Shown one piece after another: positions 50,131 through 58,636 of a stretch of DNA of 64,000 bases. How positions within the stretch are numbered: position 1 is the stretch's first letter; every line of letters starts with the position of its first letter. The stretch covers positions 17,736-81,735 of the forward strand of contig AOIR01000050.1 in the NCBI GenBank assembly GCA_000337115.1, given 5' to 3'. This stretch comes from Natrinema thermotolerans DSM 11552 (GTDB lineage Archaea; Halobacteriota; Halobacteria; Halobacteriales; Natrialbaceae). A program made the translations under genes and the position numbers. The notes under the pieces were generated by a model. The model was not told where the DNA came from. It ran no database searches and saw only the letters and a program-made list of their open reading frames with translations.

Positions 50131-51111
50131 GTGGTAGCGCGTCGTACTGCCGTCTTCTTCGCCCTCTCGAGCCTGTTTTTCGGCGGCACGTTCGTCGCCG
50201 CGAAAGCCGGGCTTGCGTACTTCCCGCCGCTGCTGTTCGTGGCGTTCCGATTCGACGTGGCCGCCGTCATCATGCTTGCCTACGTCGGGCTGACGACCTC
50301 GCGGGCGGACCTGTTTCCCCGGACCCGCGGCGACATCGGAGCGATCCTCGCGACCGGCGTTCTCGCGATCGGGCTGACCAACGCCTTGCTGTTCGTCGGC
50401 CAGCAGTACGTCACCAGCGCGGTGGCTTCGATCATGTACAGCCTCAACCCCATCATGACGCCGATCTTCGCCGCGTTCTTCCTCTCGGACGAGCGGCTCT
50501 CCGCCCGCGGCGCGGCCGGGATGGGACTTGGCCTGCTCGGCGTCGGTCTCGTGGTCAGTCCCGACCCCGCGAACCTGCTGGGCGGTGCCGTCGGCAAGGG
50601 GATCCTCTTTGTCGGCGCGATCGCCGCCGCGCTCGGGGCCGTGCTGATCCGTCGGGCGGACAGCGACCTCTCGAGTACGGTTCGGGTCGCCTGGGGGCTG
50701 CCATTCGCCGCGGCGCTGTGTCACCTGCTCGCCTGGACGGGCGGCGAGTCGGCGGCCGCGATCGACTGGACCGTCGAAGCGGTCGCGGCACTGGGGTACG
50801 TCAGCGTCTTCGCGGGCGTCCTCGCCTACATCGCCTACTTCGGCCTGATCGACGCGGCCGGCGCGATCCGCGCGAACCTGATCTTCTACGTCGTGCCCGT
50901 CGTCTCGACGCTGGGTGGCTGGGCGCTGCTTGGTGAGACGATCGACGCGCTGGCGGTCGCCGGCTTCCTGACGATCTTCGCCGGCTTCGCGGTGCTGGGC
51001 AGCAAGTCGGTCGATCTCGAGGCGCTGCGCGAGCGGCTCACCCCCGACCCGCGGCTGCCCGACGACGAAACCCCGGTCAGGGACGAACCCCGCGGCTATC
51101 GGTCGGACTGA
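50131..51111 (+). CDS. EamA/DMT-family transporter
   Basis: The 326-residue protein has ten hydrophobic helices in two EamA repeats (RRTAVFFALSSLFFGGTFVAAKAGLAYFPPLLFVAFRFDVAAVIMLAY... and VGAIAAALGAVLIRRADSDLSSTV...) and a short polar tail. EamA transporters export metabolites such as amino acids. The GTG at 50131 is preferred because homologues begin close to this position and the TATA box at 50029 makes a start at 50053 unlikely. It is divergent from the HTH gene that probably regulates it. Confidence 0.85.
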   Translation: MVARRTAVFFALSSLFFGGTFVAAKAGLAYFPPLLFVAFRFDVAAVIMLAYVGLTTSRADLFPRTRGDIGAILATGVLAIGLTNALLFVGQQYVTSAVASIMYSLNPIMTPIFAAFFLSDERLSARGAAGMGLGLLGVGLVVSPDPANLLGGAVGKGILFVGAIAAALGAVLIRRADSDLSSTVRVAWGLPFAAALCHLLAWTGGESAAAIDWTVEAVAALGYVSVFAGVLAYIAYFGLIDAAGAIRANLIFYVVPVVSTLGGWALLGETIDALAVAGFLTIFAGFAVLGSKSVDLEALRERLTPDPRLPDDETPVRDEPRGYRSD

Positions 51112-51114
51112 CGG

Positions 51115-51453
51115 TTAAAACAGCGACAGCTCGCCGGTCACGCTGTCGACGCGGTCGTCGGCCGCCGGGCCGACTGCCAGCGCGGTGACGGTCCCCGGCT
51201 CGAGTTGGGTGTGACCGGCGTCTCGGATGAGTCCGGTGGGAATCCCCTTTCGCTCGGCGATCTCGGAGAGTTCGTGAAGTTGGCGCTCGCTCTCGCCTTT
51301 CAGGACGACCTTCTTTTGGCCCCCCTCCTTCCACTGGTCTCGCAGTTGCCGATCGGCGTTCTCGTAGGCCGACAGCGACGCGTGAGCGACCTGTGCGGCG
51401 AGCTTTCCCTGTCCCATCCCGATATCCATGCGAGCGACGATGGCCTGTTTCAT
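51115..51453 (-). CDS. pth2: Peptidyl-tRNA hydrolase Pth2
   Basis: The 112-residue archaeal-type enzyme has [39 protein letters not shown], and [21 protein letters not shown], matching the Pth2 fold whose catalytic residues are in the KxxAQVAHA and DAGxTQ segments. It releases tRNA from drop-off peptidyl-tRNAs. Its stop codon lies three bases from the transporter's on the other strand. Confidence 0.95.
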   Translation of the reverse strand: MKQAIVARMDIGMGQGKLAAQVAHASLSAYENADRQLRDQWKEGGQKKVVLKGESERQLHELSEIAERKGIPTGLIRDAGHTQLEPGTVTALAVGPAADDRVDSVTGELSLF

Positions 51454-51521
51454 GGCCTATTCGAGGACGTCGATGCCTTTAGCGGTACCTATCGATCGCT
51501 GCGACGGACGCCGGCGAGCCG

Positions 51522-52337
51522 TCAGTGAACGACCTCGCTCTCGCGGAAGTACTCCCGTTCCGTTCGTCTGGCCTCGGGCCCCGCCTCGACTAGCGTCGGT
51601 TCGTCGATCGGCCCCTCGAACCGGTCGGGATCGGGCTCGACCCGCTCGATCATCGCCGAGAATACCGATCCCCGGCGGCCGCTCGCCGAGACGAAACCGC
51701 CGTACTCCCGCTCTTCTCGGGCGGTCTCGTCGGGGTCGGGGAACTCCTCGCGGATGATCTCGGCACCCGCTTCGAGATACGTCGCCGCCCGCCGCTGGGA
51801 GTAGTAACTCTCGTCGTAGTAGGTTTCGGCGTACTCCTCGTCGAGATCGTCCGTGGAGTGTTCGGGTGACTCGTATCGGATCGCCTCGGCCGTCTTGTGC
51901 CCGCTGGCAAAGCGGATGTTGACCGTGAAACTGTCCGGATACCGGATGACCAGCGGAACGTACAGCATGTCCGTGATCGTGGCCTGCTGTTGGGCCCGCC
52001 AGGCCCCCTCGAGGTAGTACGCGGCGATCGCGCCGATGCGGTCGTCGCGATCCCCGCGATGATACGCCCGCGCGACCGCCTTGTAATCGTCGCCGACGAT
52101 CCGTCGGAGTCGCCGCTGGAAGCTTTCGGCGGCGTGATCGAACTGTGCTTCGTAGGCATCTAACACGGTCACTTCGGGATCGGCGAGCAGGTCCGCCTTC
52201 CGCTCCAACGCGGCCGCGATCGTCAGCATGTTCTCGTGGAACAGCCGCTCGGCCTCGAGATCGGGGAGCGGAACTCTGACCGCCCGCTGGTGTAGCACTT
52301 CCGTGTCCCCGTTGAATCGGCCCTGCCTCCCACTCAT
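51522..52337 (-). CDS. Haloarchaeal hypothetical protein, 271 residues
   Basis: A soluble, acidic, mostly helical protein: MSGRQGRFNGDTEVLHQRAVRVPLPDLEAERLFHENMLTIAAALERKADLL at the start, a middle with DDRIGAIAAYYLEGAWRAQQQATITDMLYVPLVIRYPD and a low-complexity stretch of Tyr, Glu and Asp (DDLDEEYAETYYDESYYSQRR). TTATAA at 52361-52366 (minus) gives leaderless spacing to the ATG at 52337. A palindrome lies upstream. The family and function are not recognised. Confidence 0.7.
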   Translation of the reverse strand: MSGRQGRFNGDTEVLHQRAVRVPLPDLEAERLFHENMLTIAAALERKADLLADPEVTVLDAYEAQFDHAAESFQRRLRRIVGDDYKAVARAYHRGDRDDRIGAIAAYYLEGAWRAQQQATITDMLYVPLVIRYPDSFTVNIRFASGHKTAEAIRYESPEHSTDDLDEEYAETYYDESYYSQRRAATYLEAGAEIIREEFPDPDETAREEREYGGFVSASGRRGSVFSAMIERVEPDPDRFEGPIDEPTLVEAGPEARRTEREYFRESEVVH

Positions 52338-52413
52338 GGACCCACCTTCATCGTACAGCGTTATAATCGGTTAGGCCGTCCGTCGTCGGGTTACAGGCGC
52401 TTGAATTGTATCA

Positions 52414-52429
52414 ACATCATAAATGATGT
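52414..52429. promoter_or_regulatory. 16-bp palindrome between two divergent genes
   Basis: ACATCAT-AA-ATGATGT has perfect 7-base arms and is the most A/T-rich part of the intergenic region. It lies about 50 bases upstream of the TATA box of the 271-residue gene and about 85 bases upstream of the dCTP deaminase TATA box, so it could serve either. Confidence 0.45.
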
Positions 52430-52540
52430 AAACCGTTGGCTCGACCGAGGGTCGCCGGTCACCCGTGGATCGAACCGAGACCGCGCCGCGAGCGACGGCG
52501 GACCGAGGACTTTAGGGTGCCGTGTTCGCTCCCTCTCGAT

Positions 52541-53155
52541 ATGATCCTCTCCGACGCGGACATCCTCGACCGACTCGAGGCCGGCGACCTCGTCGTCGAG
52601 CCGTTAGACGACCCGGAACTGCAGATCCAGCCCGCGAGCGTCGACCTCCGACTGGGCCGGGAGTTTCTCGAGTTCCAGCGGACGAACATCCCCTGTATTC
52701 ACCCCAACTCCGAGGACGAAGTCGACGATTACGTCTCCGAGACCGTCGTCGACGAGGACGACGACTTCATCCTCCACCCGGGCGACTTCGTGCTTGGGAC
52801 GACTCACGAGCGCGTCGAGATCCCGGCGGATCTGATCGCCCACGTCGAGGGCCGGTCCTCGCTGGGCCGGCTCGCGGTCGTCGTCCACGCTACCGCCGGC
52901 CTCTGTGATCCCGGCTATCGCGGCCAGATCACGCTGGAACTGTCGAACTTGGGTTCTGCACCCGTCGCGCTCACGCCGGGTATGCGGATCTCCCAGCTCA
53001 CCTTCACCGAACTCAAGACCGAAGCCGACCGGCCCTACGGGAGCGAGCGGGGCTCGAAGTATCAGGACCAGAGCGGACCGCAGGCCTCCCGGATCGAGAG
53101 CGACGACGAGTTCGGCGGCGACCAACTCGAGCGCGGGGACGCGGACGGCGAGTGA
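52541..53155 (+). CDS. dcd: dCTP deaminase
   Basis: The 204-residue protein carries the dCTP deaminase core: [39 protein letters not shown], then [55 protein letters not shown] with the catalytic Glu in ITLELSN. It makes dUTP from dCTP (or dUMP directly in bifunctional forms), feeding thymidylate synthesis. TTTAGGG at 52511-52517 fits a leaderless ATG at 52541. The last about 35 residues are a Gly/Asp/Glu tail. Confidence 0.92.
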   Translation: MILSDADILDRLEAGDLVVEPLDDPELQIQPASVDLRLGREFLEFQRTNIPCIHPNSEDEVDDYVSETVVDEDDDFILHPGDFVLGTTHERVEIPADLIAHVEGRSSLGRLAVVVHATAGLCDPGYRGQITLELSNLGSAPVALTPGMRISQLTFTELKTEADRPYGSERGSKYQDQSGPQASRIESDDEFGGDQLERGDADGE

Positions 53156-53309
53156 ACCCGGGGCTGGAACTCGATCCGCCCTCGAGACGTCGGCACGCCG
53201 TTTCGATCCCGACCGGCCGCCGAACCGTCTCCCGGTCGCTTCCCCCGCGGATCACCGACCGGCCATCGCAGGCACGACCGACTTATTCTGAGTCGCGGTA
53301 GCCGACGGT

Positions 53310-53621
53310 ATGTGCGCCGTCTTTTCCGACGACGATATCGACAAACCCGTCGAGAACGCCACCGGCGAGACCGTCGGTATCGTCGCGGCGGTCGCGGGCG
53401 ACATCGCTCACGTTCGGCCCGACCCGTCGGCCGTCGAGTCGATCAAATCCTCGCTTGGGTGGGAGAAAGGAGCCCGGTATCGCGTCACGCTGGAGCGAGA
53501 CTCGGTCCGTGAGATCACTCCCGATGCGGTCCGGCTCGAGGGTGGGCTGCCGACGGAACCGGCCGCGACGCCCGACGCGGACGCCGACTCCGGAAGCGAC
53601 GGCGGTCGGGGACTCGAGTAG
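53310..53621 (+). CDS. PRC-barrel-like protein, paralogue 2
   Basis: The 103-residue protein reads MCAVFSDDDIDKPVENATGETVGIVAAVAGDIAHVRPDPSAVESIKSSLGWEKGARYRVTLERDSVREITPDAVRLEGG, then an acidic Ala/Pro/Asp tail. It has the same order of motifs as the smaller protein at 14099-14338 (a GETVGIV-type strand, PDP, IKS(S/K)LGW, then DxV(R/E)xI). A TATA-like CTTATT lies 27 bases upstream of the ATG. PRC barrels bind small partners or RNA; the role here is not known. Confidence 0.75.
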   Translation: MCAVFSDDDIDKPVENATGETVGIVAAVAGDIAHVRPDPSAVESIKSSLGWEKGARYRVTLERDSVREITPDAVRLEGGLPTEPAATPDADADSGSDGGRGLE

Positions 53622-53691
53622 CGGTCGTCCGCCGTCGCCGTAATGGGCCGGGCAGACCACTAAGGCCGCTCTCGTGATATCCCCATCGGCT

Positions 53692-54486
53692 ATGGACTGG
53701 ACAGGCGAGGACCCCGACGAGACCGGCGTCGACGTCGCCGGCCCGTCGGACACCGACTCGATCGTGTTCGTACACGGCGCGATGTTCACCCGAAAGATGT
53801 GGCTCCCCCAGACGCGGGCGCTTTCCGAGGAGTACCACACCGTCGCGCCCGATTTACCGGGCCACGGCACCCGCGCGGGGAAGCCGTTCCGGATGGAGCC
53901 GGCGATCGACGTCCTCGAGGCGGTCGTGGACCGGCATACCGATGGCTCCGCGACGCTCGTCGGGCTCTCGCTGGGGGGCTACGTGGCGACGGAGTACGCC
54001 TACCGCCATCCCAGCACGGTCGACGGGCTGGTGCTGTCGGGCAGTAGCGTCAACCCGGTGAACACGATGGAACTCGGCACACGAGTGAGCGGCGGCGGCG
54101 CGCGACTACTCACGAAGCCTAACCTCGGGAAACGGGCCGTCGAGACACTCGCCACCCGCTGGGTCCGACAGCGTGATCTCGCACCCGATATCGAGCGCGA
54201 GATCATCGACGCCGGCTTCTATCCCAAACAGTTCGGCGACGCGGGGCCGGACATCGCCGGCCGCGACTTCCGGGCTGCGCTCTCGACGTATCCCGGCTCG
54301 ACGCTGCTACTCAACGGAGAGAACGACAAACTCATGCGCCGCGGCGAGCGCGATCACGCCGCTGCGGCCCGTGACGGCCGGGTCGAAGTGCTGGCGGGAG
54401 CCGGCCACATCTGTAACCTCCATCGACCCGAGACGTACACGGATCGGGTGCGGCGGTTCGTCAGCCAGACTGCTCGCGTTCAGTAG
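53692..54486 (+). CDS. Alpha/beta hydrolase
   Basis: The 264-residue protein has the alpha/beta hydrolase series: SIVFVHGAMFTRKMWLPQ (oxyanion region), APDLPGHGTRAG, nucleophile elbow LVGLSLGGYVATEYAYRHP (GLSLGG with Ser), an acid in LLLNGENDKLMRRGERDH and the catalytic His in VLAGAGHICNLHRPE. It hydrolyses an ester or amide of unknown identity. The ATG at 53692 is preferred to one six residues upstream. Confidence 0.88.
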   Translation: MDWTGEDPDETGVDVAGPSDTDSIVFVHGAMFTRKMWLPQTRALSEEYHTVAPDLPGHGTRAGKPFRMEPAIDVLEAVVDRHTDGSATLVGLSLGGYVATEYAYRHPSTVDGLVLSGSSVNPVNTMELGTRVSGGGARLLTKPNLGKRAVETLATRWVRQRDLAPDIEREIIDAGFYPKQFGDAGPDIAGRDFRAALSTYPGSTLLLNGENDKLMRRGERDHAAAARDGRVEVLAGAGHICNLHRPETYTDRVRRFVSQTARVQ

Positions 54487-55794
54487 CTATCGACGGTCGC
54501 CGACCGCGTCGCGGAGCCGACCGGGGAGTCCGAGCAGGGAGATGCCGAAGCCGATCAGGACCATCAGGACGTAGAGACCGAGCGTCGAGGTCCAGACGAC
54601 GAGCATCGCGAGGATCGCCCAGCCCCCGTTGAGGAAGGAGAACGCGCCGATCGACATCGCCGTGCCGTAGAGCAAGACGAGGTACGGCCCCCAGTCACGG
54701 GCGTGGCCGCGTCGGACTCGGCGGCGAACGTAGCGTTTCAACTCGCTCTCGAGGGACTCCTTCCGGACGGTGCGCTCTTCGACGTCGGACTCGAAGTCGT
54801 CGACGCGATCGCGGAGTCGCTCGATCTCCTCGCGTAGCGCCGCCGGATCGTCGGCTCGATCGCGGGTTCGGGCGCCCGCGCTTGATTCGCGTGCGCGGTC
54901 GCTCGCGCGGTCCTCCGTGGCTCCCTCGTCGGCGCCCGTGGCGTCGTCGGTCATCGCTTCTGTCGGAATCTGTCGTCGGCCGGGACTTTGTAGCTGCCGA
55001 TCCAGTTCACGGTCGGCCAGCACCGCGTTGACCACCGCCGCGAAGACGAGGATGATCGCACCGACGTACAGCCAGACGAGGACGAGAAAGACGGCCCCGA
55101 GCGCACCGTAGACCGCGTAATCGGAGAGTAACCCGGCGTATAGCGAGAACGTGCGGCTCAGAACGAACCAGCCGACTGCGGCGATGACCGTTCCAGGTGC
55201 CGCCTCGCGGATCCCCACGTTCGCGTCCGGGAAGATCACGTACAGCGGCAGGAAGGTGACGAACAGCCCCAGCACGACGAACAGTTGGCCGACGACCGCC
55301 ACTGCGAACGACACCTCGAGCCCCGGCAGGAACCGAACGACCAGCTCGAGCGCCCCCAGCAGCACGAGGCCGGCCGTGATGGCGATCGAGACGATCATCG
55401 CGTCCCAGATCGTATCGAGTAGCGACTTCTCGCCGACCGTGTCGTAGACCTGCGAGAAGGCCCGATCGAGGCCGCGGAGGACGCGGCTCGAGCCCCACAG
55501 CAGGCCGAGGATGCCGACGACGGTCGCCCCGCGACGACCCGTCTCGTCGGTGACGGCGTCGGCCAGCAGCGTCTGGGCCTGAACGGTGAGAATGTCGGTC
55601 GCGGCCGCGGAGAGCCGATCCGCGAGCGCCTCGCCCCCGATCGACGCCGCGAGGCCGAGCGCCAGCAGCATCAACGGTACCAGCGAGAGAAAGCCATAAA
55701 AAGCGACGCCGGCCGCCAGCAGCGTCAACTGCTGGGCCTTCGCCAGCCGAAGGACTCGTCCCGTCAGTGCCACCCCTCGTCCCCGATCGATCAC
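54487..55794 (-). CDS. YihY/BrkB family membrane protein fused to a coiled-coil module
   Basis: The first about 270 residues match the YihY/virulence factor BrkB family (LTLLAAGVAFYGFLSLVPLMLLALGLAASIGG..., GILGLLWGSSRVLRGLDRAFSQVYD..., about six helices). A 110-residue hydrophilic segment follows with a coiled coil (ALREEIERLRDRVDDFESDVEERTVRKESLESELKRYVRRR), then two further helices (YLVLLYGTAMSIGAFSFL and ILAMLVVWTSTLGLYVLMVLIGFGISLLG). The GTG at 55794 fits leaderless spacing to ACATATT at 55819-55825; a GTG at 55773 is the alternative. The family function is debated. The C-terminal fusion is uncommon in my experience. Confidence 0.8.
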   Translation of the reverse strand: MIDRGRGVALTGRVLRLAKAQQLTLLAAGVAFYGFLSLVPLMLLALGLAASIGGEALADRLSAAATDILTVQAQTLLADAVTDETGRRGATVVGILGLLWGSSRVLRGLDRAFSQVYDTVGEKSLLDTIWDAMIVSIAITAGLVLLGALELVVRFLPGLEVSFAVAVVGQLFVVLGLFVTFLPLYVIFPDANVGIREAAPGTVIAAVGWFVLSRTFSLYAGLLSDYAVYGALGAVFLVLVWLYVGAIILVFAAVVNAVLADRELDRQLQSPGRRQIPTEAMTDDATGADEGATEDRASDRARESSAGARTRDRADDPAALREEIERLRDRVDDFESDVEERTVRKESLESELKRYVRRRVRRGHARDWGPYLVLLYGTAMSIGAFSFLNGGWAILAMLVVWTSTLGLYVLMVLIGFGISLLGLPGRLRDAVGDRR

Positions 55795-55994
55795 GGCTCG
55801 CCGTTCGAGGTCCCACCCAATATGTAATCGCACGACACAGGGATCCAACGGGCTGTTACGCCGGACGGCCCCGACAGTACCATCGGGCTGATCCGGGTCG
55901 GCGTCCCGTAGCGGTCGGTTTCGGCCGCCGATCGGAGACCGGCGACGGCGGCTCGATCGCGAACTTCTTTCTGTCGGGAATCCAACGCCATCGC

Positions 55995-56195
55995 ATGGAG
56001 CAGCGACGCTGTCCCGACTGCGGCGTGACGATGAAAGAAACCACCGTCCGCGACACCGAGGGAATGCGCCTGTCGATCACGACCGGAAAACGTGACGGAC
56101 TGTTGGGAAAGATGGGGGTCCAGAACACGGCGAAAGTACAGGGCGTCTGCTGTCCCGAGTGCGGGCTCGTCCGGCTGTACGCCGACCTCGAGTGA
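55995..56195 (+). CDS. 66-residue zinc-ribbon protein
   Basis: The protein begins MEQRRCPDCGVTMKETTVRDTEGMRLSITTGKRDGLLGKMG and ends VCCPECGLVRLYADLE. Two CPxCG knuckles lie about 42 residues apart, around a polar middle. This is the frequent haloarchaeal 'double CPxCG' micro-protein pattern, which needs one zinc. The ATG is at 55995. It sits between the YihY fusion gene and a small membrane-protein gene. The function is unknown. Confidence 0.75.
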   Translation: MEQRRCPDCGVTMKETTVRDTEGMRLSITTGKRDGLLGKMGVQNTAKVQGVCCPECGLVRLYADLE

Positions 56196-56409
56196 GCAGC
56201 GTCGGGGCCCTGTTCGAGTATCCGGAGTCGCGCTGTCGGGATGCAGATGGGTTCGCTTTCGCATCCGTTCCGACGCCTGGCCAACCGTCAGAAAACGGTC
56301 CCTCGGGTCGGTCGGGCCAGTGCCGACAGGAGCCGCGTCGATCGTGGGTCGGTACCACAAGTATGCCGCCGGCTCAGTGACGCCGTACAACGCCGCGATA
56401 AAAATCGGA

Positions 56410-56706
56410 TCAGCTGGGTCGACCAGCTTGCCGGTCGTCGGTCTCCGGCTCCGAGCGGGGCCGTTCTCGGTAGGTGTTGCGACCGAGCATCGAGTTCATT
56501 GGGCACTGCTGCGTGCGAGCCGTGATCGTCAGCACCGCCCCGACGACGAGTGCGAGGACGGCGAGTGCCATCCCGAGGGTTCCAGCAGCGATCGAGAGCA
56601 ATCCAGCGAGGGCGGCGATACCGACGACCAGTAGCACCGGGCCGACAAGGAGTCGAGTCCGACGGTCGTATCCACCGACGTTTTTTTCCATGGTTTCTGT
56701 CACCAT
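56410..56706 (-). CDS. DUF2892/YgaP-type small membrane protein
   Basis: The 98-residue protein reads MVTETMEKNVGGYDRRTRLLVGPVLLVVGIAALAGLLSIAAGTLGMALAVLALVVGAVLTITARTQQCPMNSMLGRNTY, matching the DUF2892 (inner membrane YgaP-like) pattern of 'MxxNVGxxDRxxR' and two hydrophobic helices, with the CPxNxxxG(R/x)NTY end. GTTATATAG (56726-56734, minus) lies 27 bases before the ATG at 56706. It is a small membrane protein with a role proposed in stress or sulfur metabolism in bacteria; unknown here. Confidence 0.88.
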   Translation of the reverse strand: MVTETMEKNVGGYDRRTRLLVGPVLLVVGIAALAGLLSIAAGTLGMALAVLALVVGAVLTITARTQQCPMNSMLGRNTYRERPRSEPETDDRQAGRPS

Positions 56707-56918
56707 GTACACATACGGCAGCTAACTATATAACGTATGCATATCGTTCATTGATGCAATCAGTTGTTGCTGGTGTTCAGTCATGGCTCCGCCGCGTCGA
56801 TCCGGTCGGTTACTCGTATATTCTCGATGCGGGACTTGTCCGCTTCGCCAGCAATCAGTGCGTACGGCTCGGTGGGGACGCGCGCTCGGCGACTCACACG
56901 GTGCGCGGTGACGCTGGA
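56707..56918. other. Intergenic region between two minus-strand genes
   Basis: This 212-base stretch lies between the DUF2892-type gene and the trm1 stop. It holds the promoter of the former. TATGCATA (56735-56742) is a perfect 8-bp palindrome inside a near-palindrome AACG...CGTT, and may be an operator. A + strand open frame starting near 56755 looks peptide-like for some 30 codons but has no conserved features. Confidence 0.4.
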
Positions 56919-58034
56919 TTAGTCGAGACCGTCTTTCGTCGCCGCCTTGACCTCGCCGACGCTCGCGTCCGTCTTGAACGTCGTCCCGCCGTAGTGGGCC
57001 CGGGAAGCGGCGTGGCCCGCCTCACGCAGATCTGCCAGGAACTCGTCCATCGCGTTGGCCGGCAGCCCCCAGTTCCGACAGAGTTTGTGCTGATCGTAGT
57101 GGGTCGGCGTGTCGAGTTCCGCCGCGAGCGTGTCACAGAGTTCGCGGGCCTCGGGCGCGGTATCGAACGTGTACGGAATCTCGTCGCGAACCGCCCCGAT
57201 GAACGACGAGTCCTGGACGGGGCCGAGCCAGACCGGGCCGGCCGCGAGGATCCGAGTTCCGTCGCAGTGAGGACAGCGCTCGAGTGGATCGGCGATCAGC
57301 CCGGGGTCGGCCTCGCGGTAGAGGCAGTCTTCACAGTGATAGAGGTGGCCTAACTCGTCGATCGCGGCGTCGGCCGCGGTGGCTTTGTGGGTCAGCTCGA
57401 GGTAGGTCCGGACGTAGTGACTGGTCGCGTGGGTGAGCAGCGGTTCGACGCCGACGTCGAACCGGGCCGCGCTGCGGGCCAGCGCCGACATGAGGGTTCG
57501 GACGCCCATCTCGGCGTGGTAGTCGGTGTTTCGCGGCACCGCGGAGTAGGAACGCACGCCGCTGTTGAAGTGTGCGCCACACATCGGCGCGGTATCGGTC
57601 GCGGTGATACAGACCAGATCCCGGCAGTTCGCGAACGCGGCGTCGGCAAACGGCATCGGCGTCCCGTAGGGGTCGAGATCGATCACGTCGAACGGCTCTT
57701 CGTGCATCAGCGCGTTGACGTTGCGGTGTTCGACCCGCCCCTCGCAGTCGTTTCGCTCGAGGTTGTCCCGGGCGAGGGAAACCGCTTCCTCGTCGACGTC
57801 ACAGCAGGTCACGTCCCAGCCGTCGGCCGCGGCTCGAACCCCGCGGACGCCGCTTGCGGTCATCGCGTCGAGATACGTCTCGGCGCGATCCTCGCGCTCG
57901 CGGTAGGCCCGCAGCGTCGCGATCGTCAAGTCCCGGTTCAGCTCCTGTCGCGGGTTGTAGAAGACCGCCTCCTCGATGCCCTCGGTCTGCTCGCCGGGGA
58001 CCTCGAGATCGACCCCGCCCTCGGTGACGCGCAT
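56919..58034 (-). CDS. trm1: tRNA (guanine-26-N2)-dimethyltransferase Trm1
   Basis: The 371-residue enzyme begins [11 protein letters not shown] and [20 protein letters not shown], has the SAM-binding [19 protein letters not shown] and [16 protein letters not shown], the catalytic [11 protein letters not shown] and a C-terminal zinc-binding region ([26 protein letters not shown]). It methylates G26 of tRNAs twice. The ATG at 58034 matches the family start. Confidence 0.95.
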   Translation of the reverse strand: MRVTEGGVDLEVPGEQTEGIEEAVFYNPRQELNRDLTIATLRAYREREDRAETYLDAMTASGVRGVRAAADGWDVTCCDVDEEAVSLARDNLERNDCEGRVEHRNVNALMHEEPFDVIDLDPYGTPMPFADAAFANCRDLVCITATDTAPMCGAHFNSGVRSYSAVPRNTDYHAEMGVRTLMSALARSAARFDVGVEPLLTHATSHYVRTYLELTHKATAADAAIDELGHLYHCEDCLYREADPGLIADPLERCPHCDGTRILAAGPVWLGPVQDSSFIGAVRDEIPYTFDTAPEARELCDTLAAELDTPTHYDQHKLCRNWGLPANAMDEFLADLREAGHAASRAHYGGTTFKTDASVGEVKAATKDGLD

Positions 58035-58156
58035 ACCACGTCTCGTGGGTAGCGGGCGAAAAGCGGTGTGGTCTCCCGCCGGCGGCCGATGGGGGAAACG
58101 GCGGGCCGGCGGCGGACAACCAAACCGATTTTACAGTTCGGCGCACAGTCACGGAC

Positions 58157-58513
58157 GTGTCGGAGGCCAATCCCGTCGAGCGATGGCAGGCGAGTCTCGA
58201 GGAGGCCGGCGAGCTGACGCCGGAGATCGTCGGGACGATCACGCGGGTCCACGGCGACCGCGGGGCCCAGGCCATCGAGGCGGTCGGCGAGAACCGCGTG
58301 AAGTCCTATCGCGATTTCACCATCGTCGTCGGCTACGAGGACGAGTATATCGTCGAGGACGGCGGCTGTACCTGCAAGGACAGCGAGTACAACTTAGACG
58401 CCGACGACCCCACCGAGAAGTGCTGGCACTCCCTTGCGGTCGCCATCGCTCGCCGGGTCGGCCACGTCGACTACCACGATATGTGGTACTCCGAGGTCCG
58501 CGAACTGCTCTGA
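58157..58513 (+). CDS. SWIM zinc-finger protein
   Basis: The 118-residue protein has an N-terminal helical part (EANPVERWQASLEEAGELTPEIVGTITRVHGDRGAQAIEAVGENRVKSYRD) and a SWIM-type finger: GGCTCKDSEYNLDADDPTEKCWHSLAVAIA (CxCx(n)CxH). SWIM domains bind DNA or proteins. GATTTTACAG at 58128-58137 gives leaderless spacing to the GTG at 58157. It is divergent from Trm1 and 120 bases from orc1. Confidence 0.85.
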   Translation: MSEANPVERWQASLEEAGELTPEIVGTITRVHGDRGAQAIEAVGENRVKSYRDFTIVVGYEDEYIVEDGGCTCKDSEYNLDADDPTEKCWHSLAVAIARRVGHVDYHDMWYSEVRELL

Positions 58514-58636
58514 GGGCGTCGATCTCCGTTCCTACAGAACCAGACGGAGTGAGCGAATCGACGAGAAGTGTCTCTCTCCTCGTCGCCACGATGGCAGCAC
58601 GCTCGCGGCCGATATCGTTCATCGTGATCGAGAGCG

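Noticed and set aside
56755-56915. Short + strand peptide starting MQSVVAGVQSWLRRVDPVGYSY
   Set aside because: It continues into a frame antisense to trm1, and nothing but its first 30 codons looks protein-like. No homologous family comes to mind.
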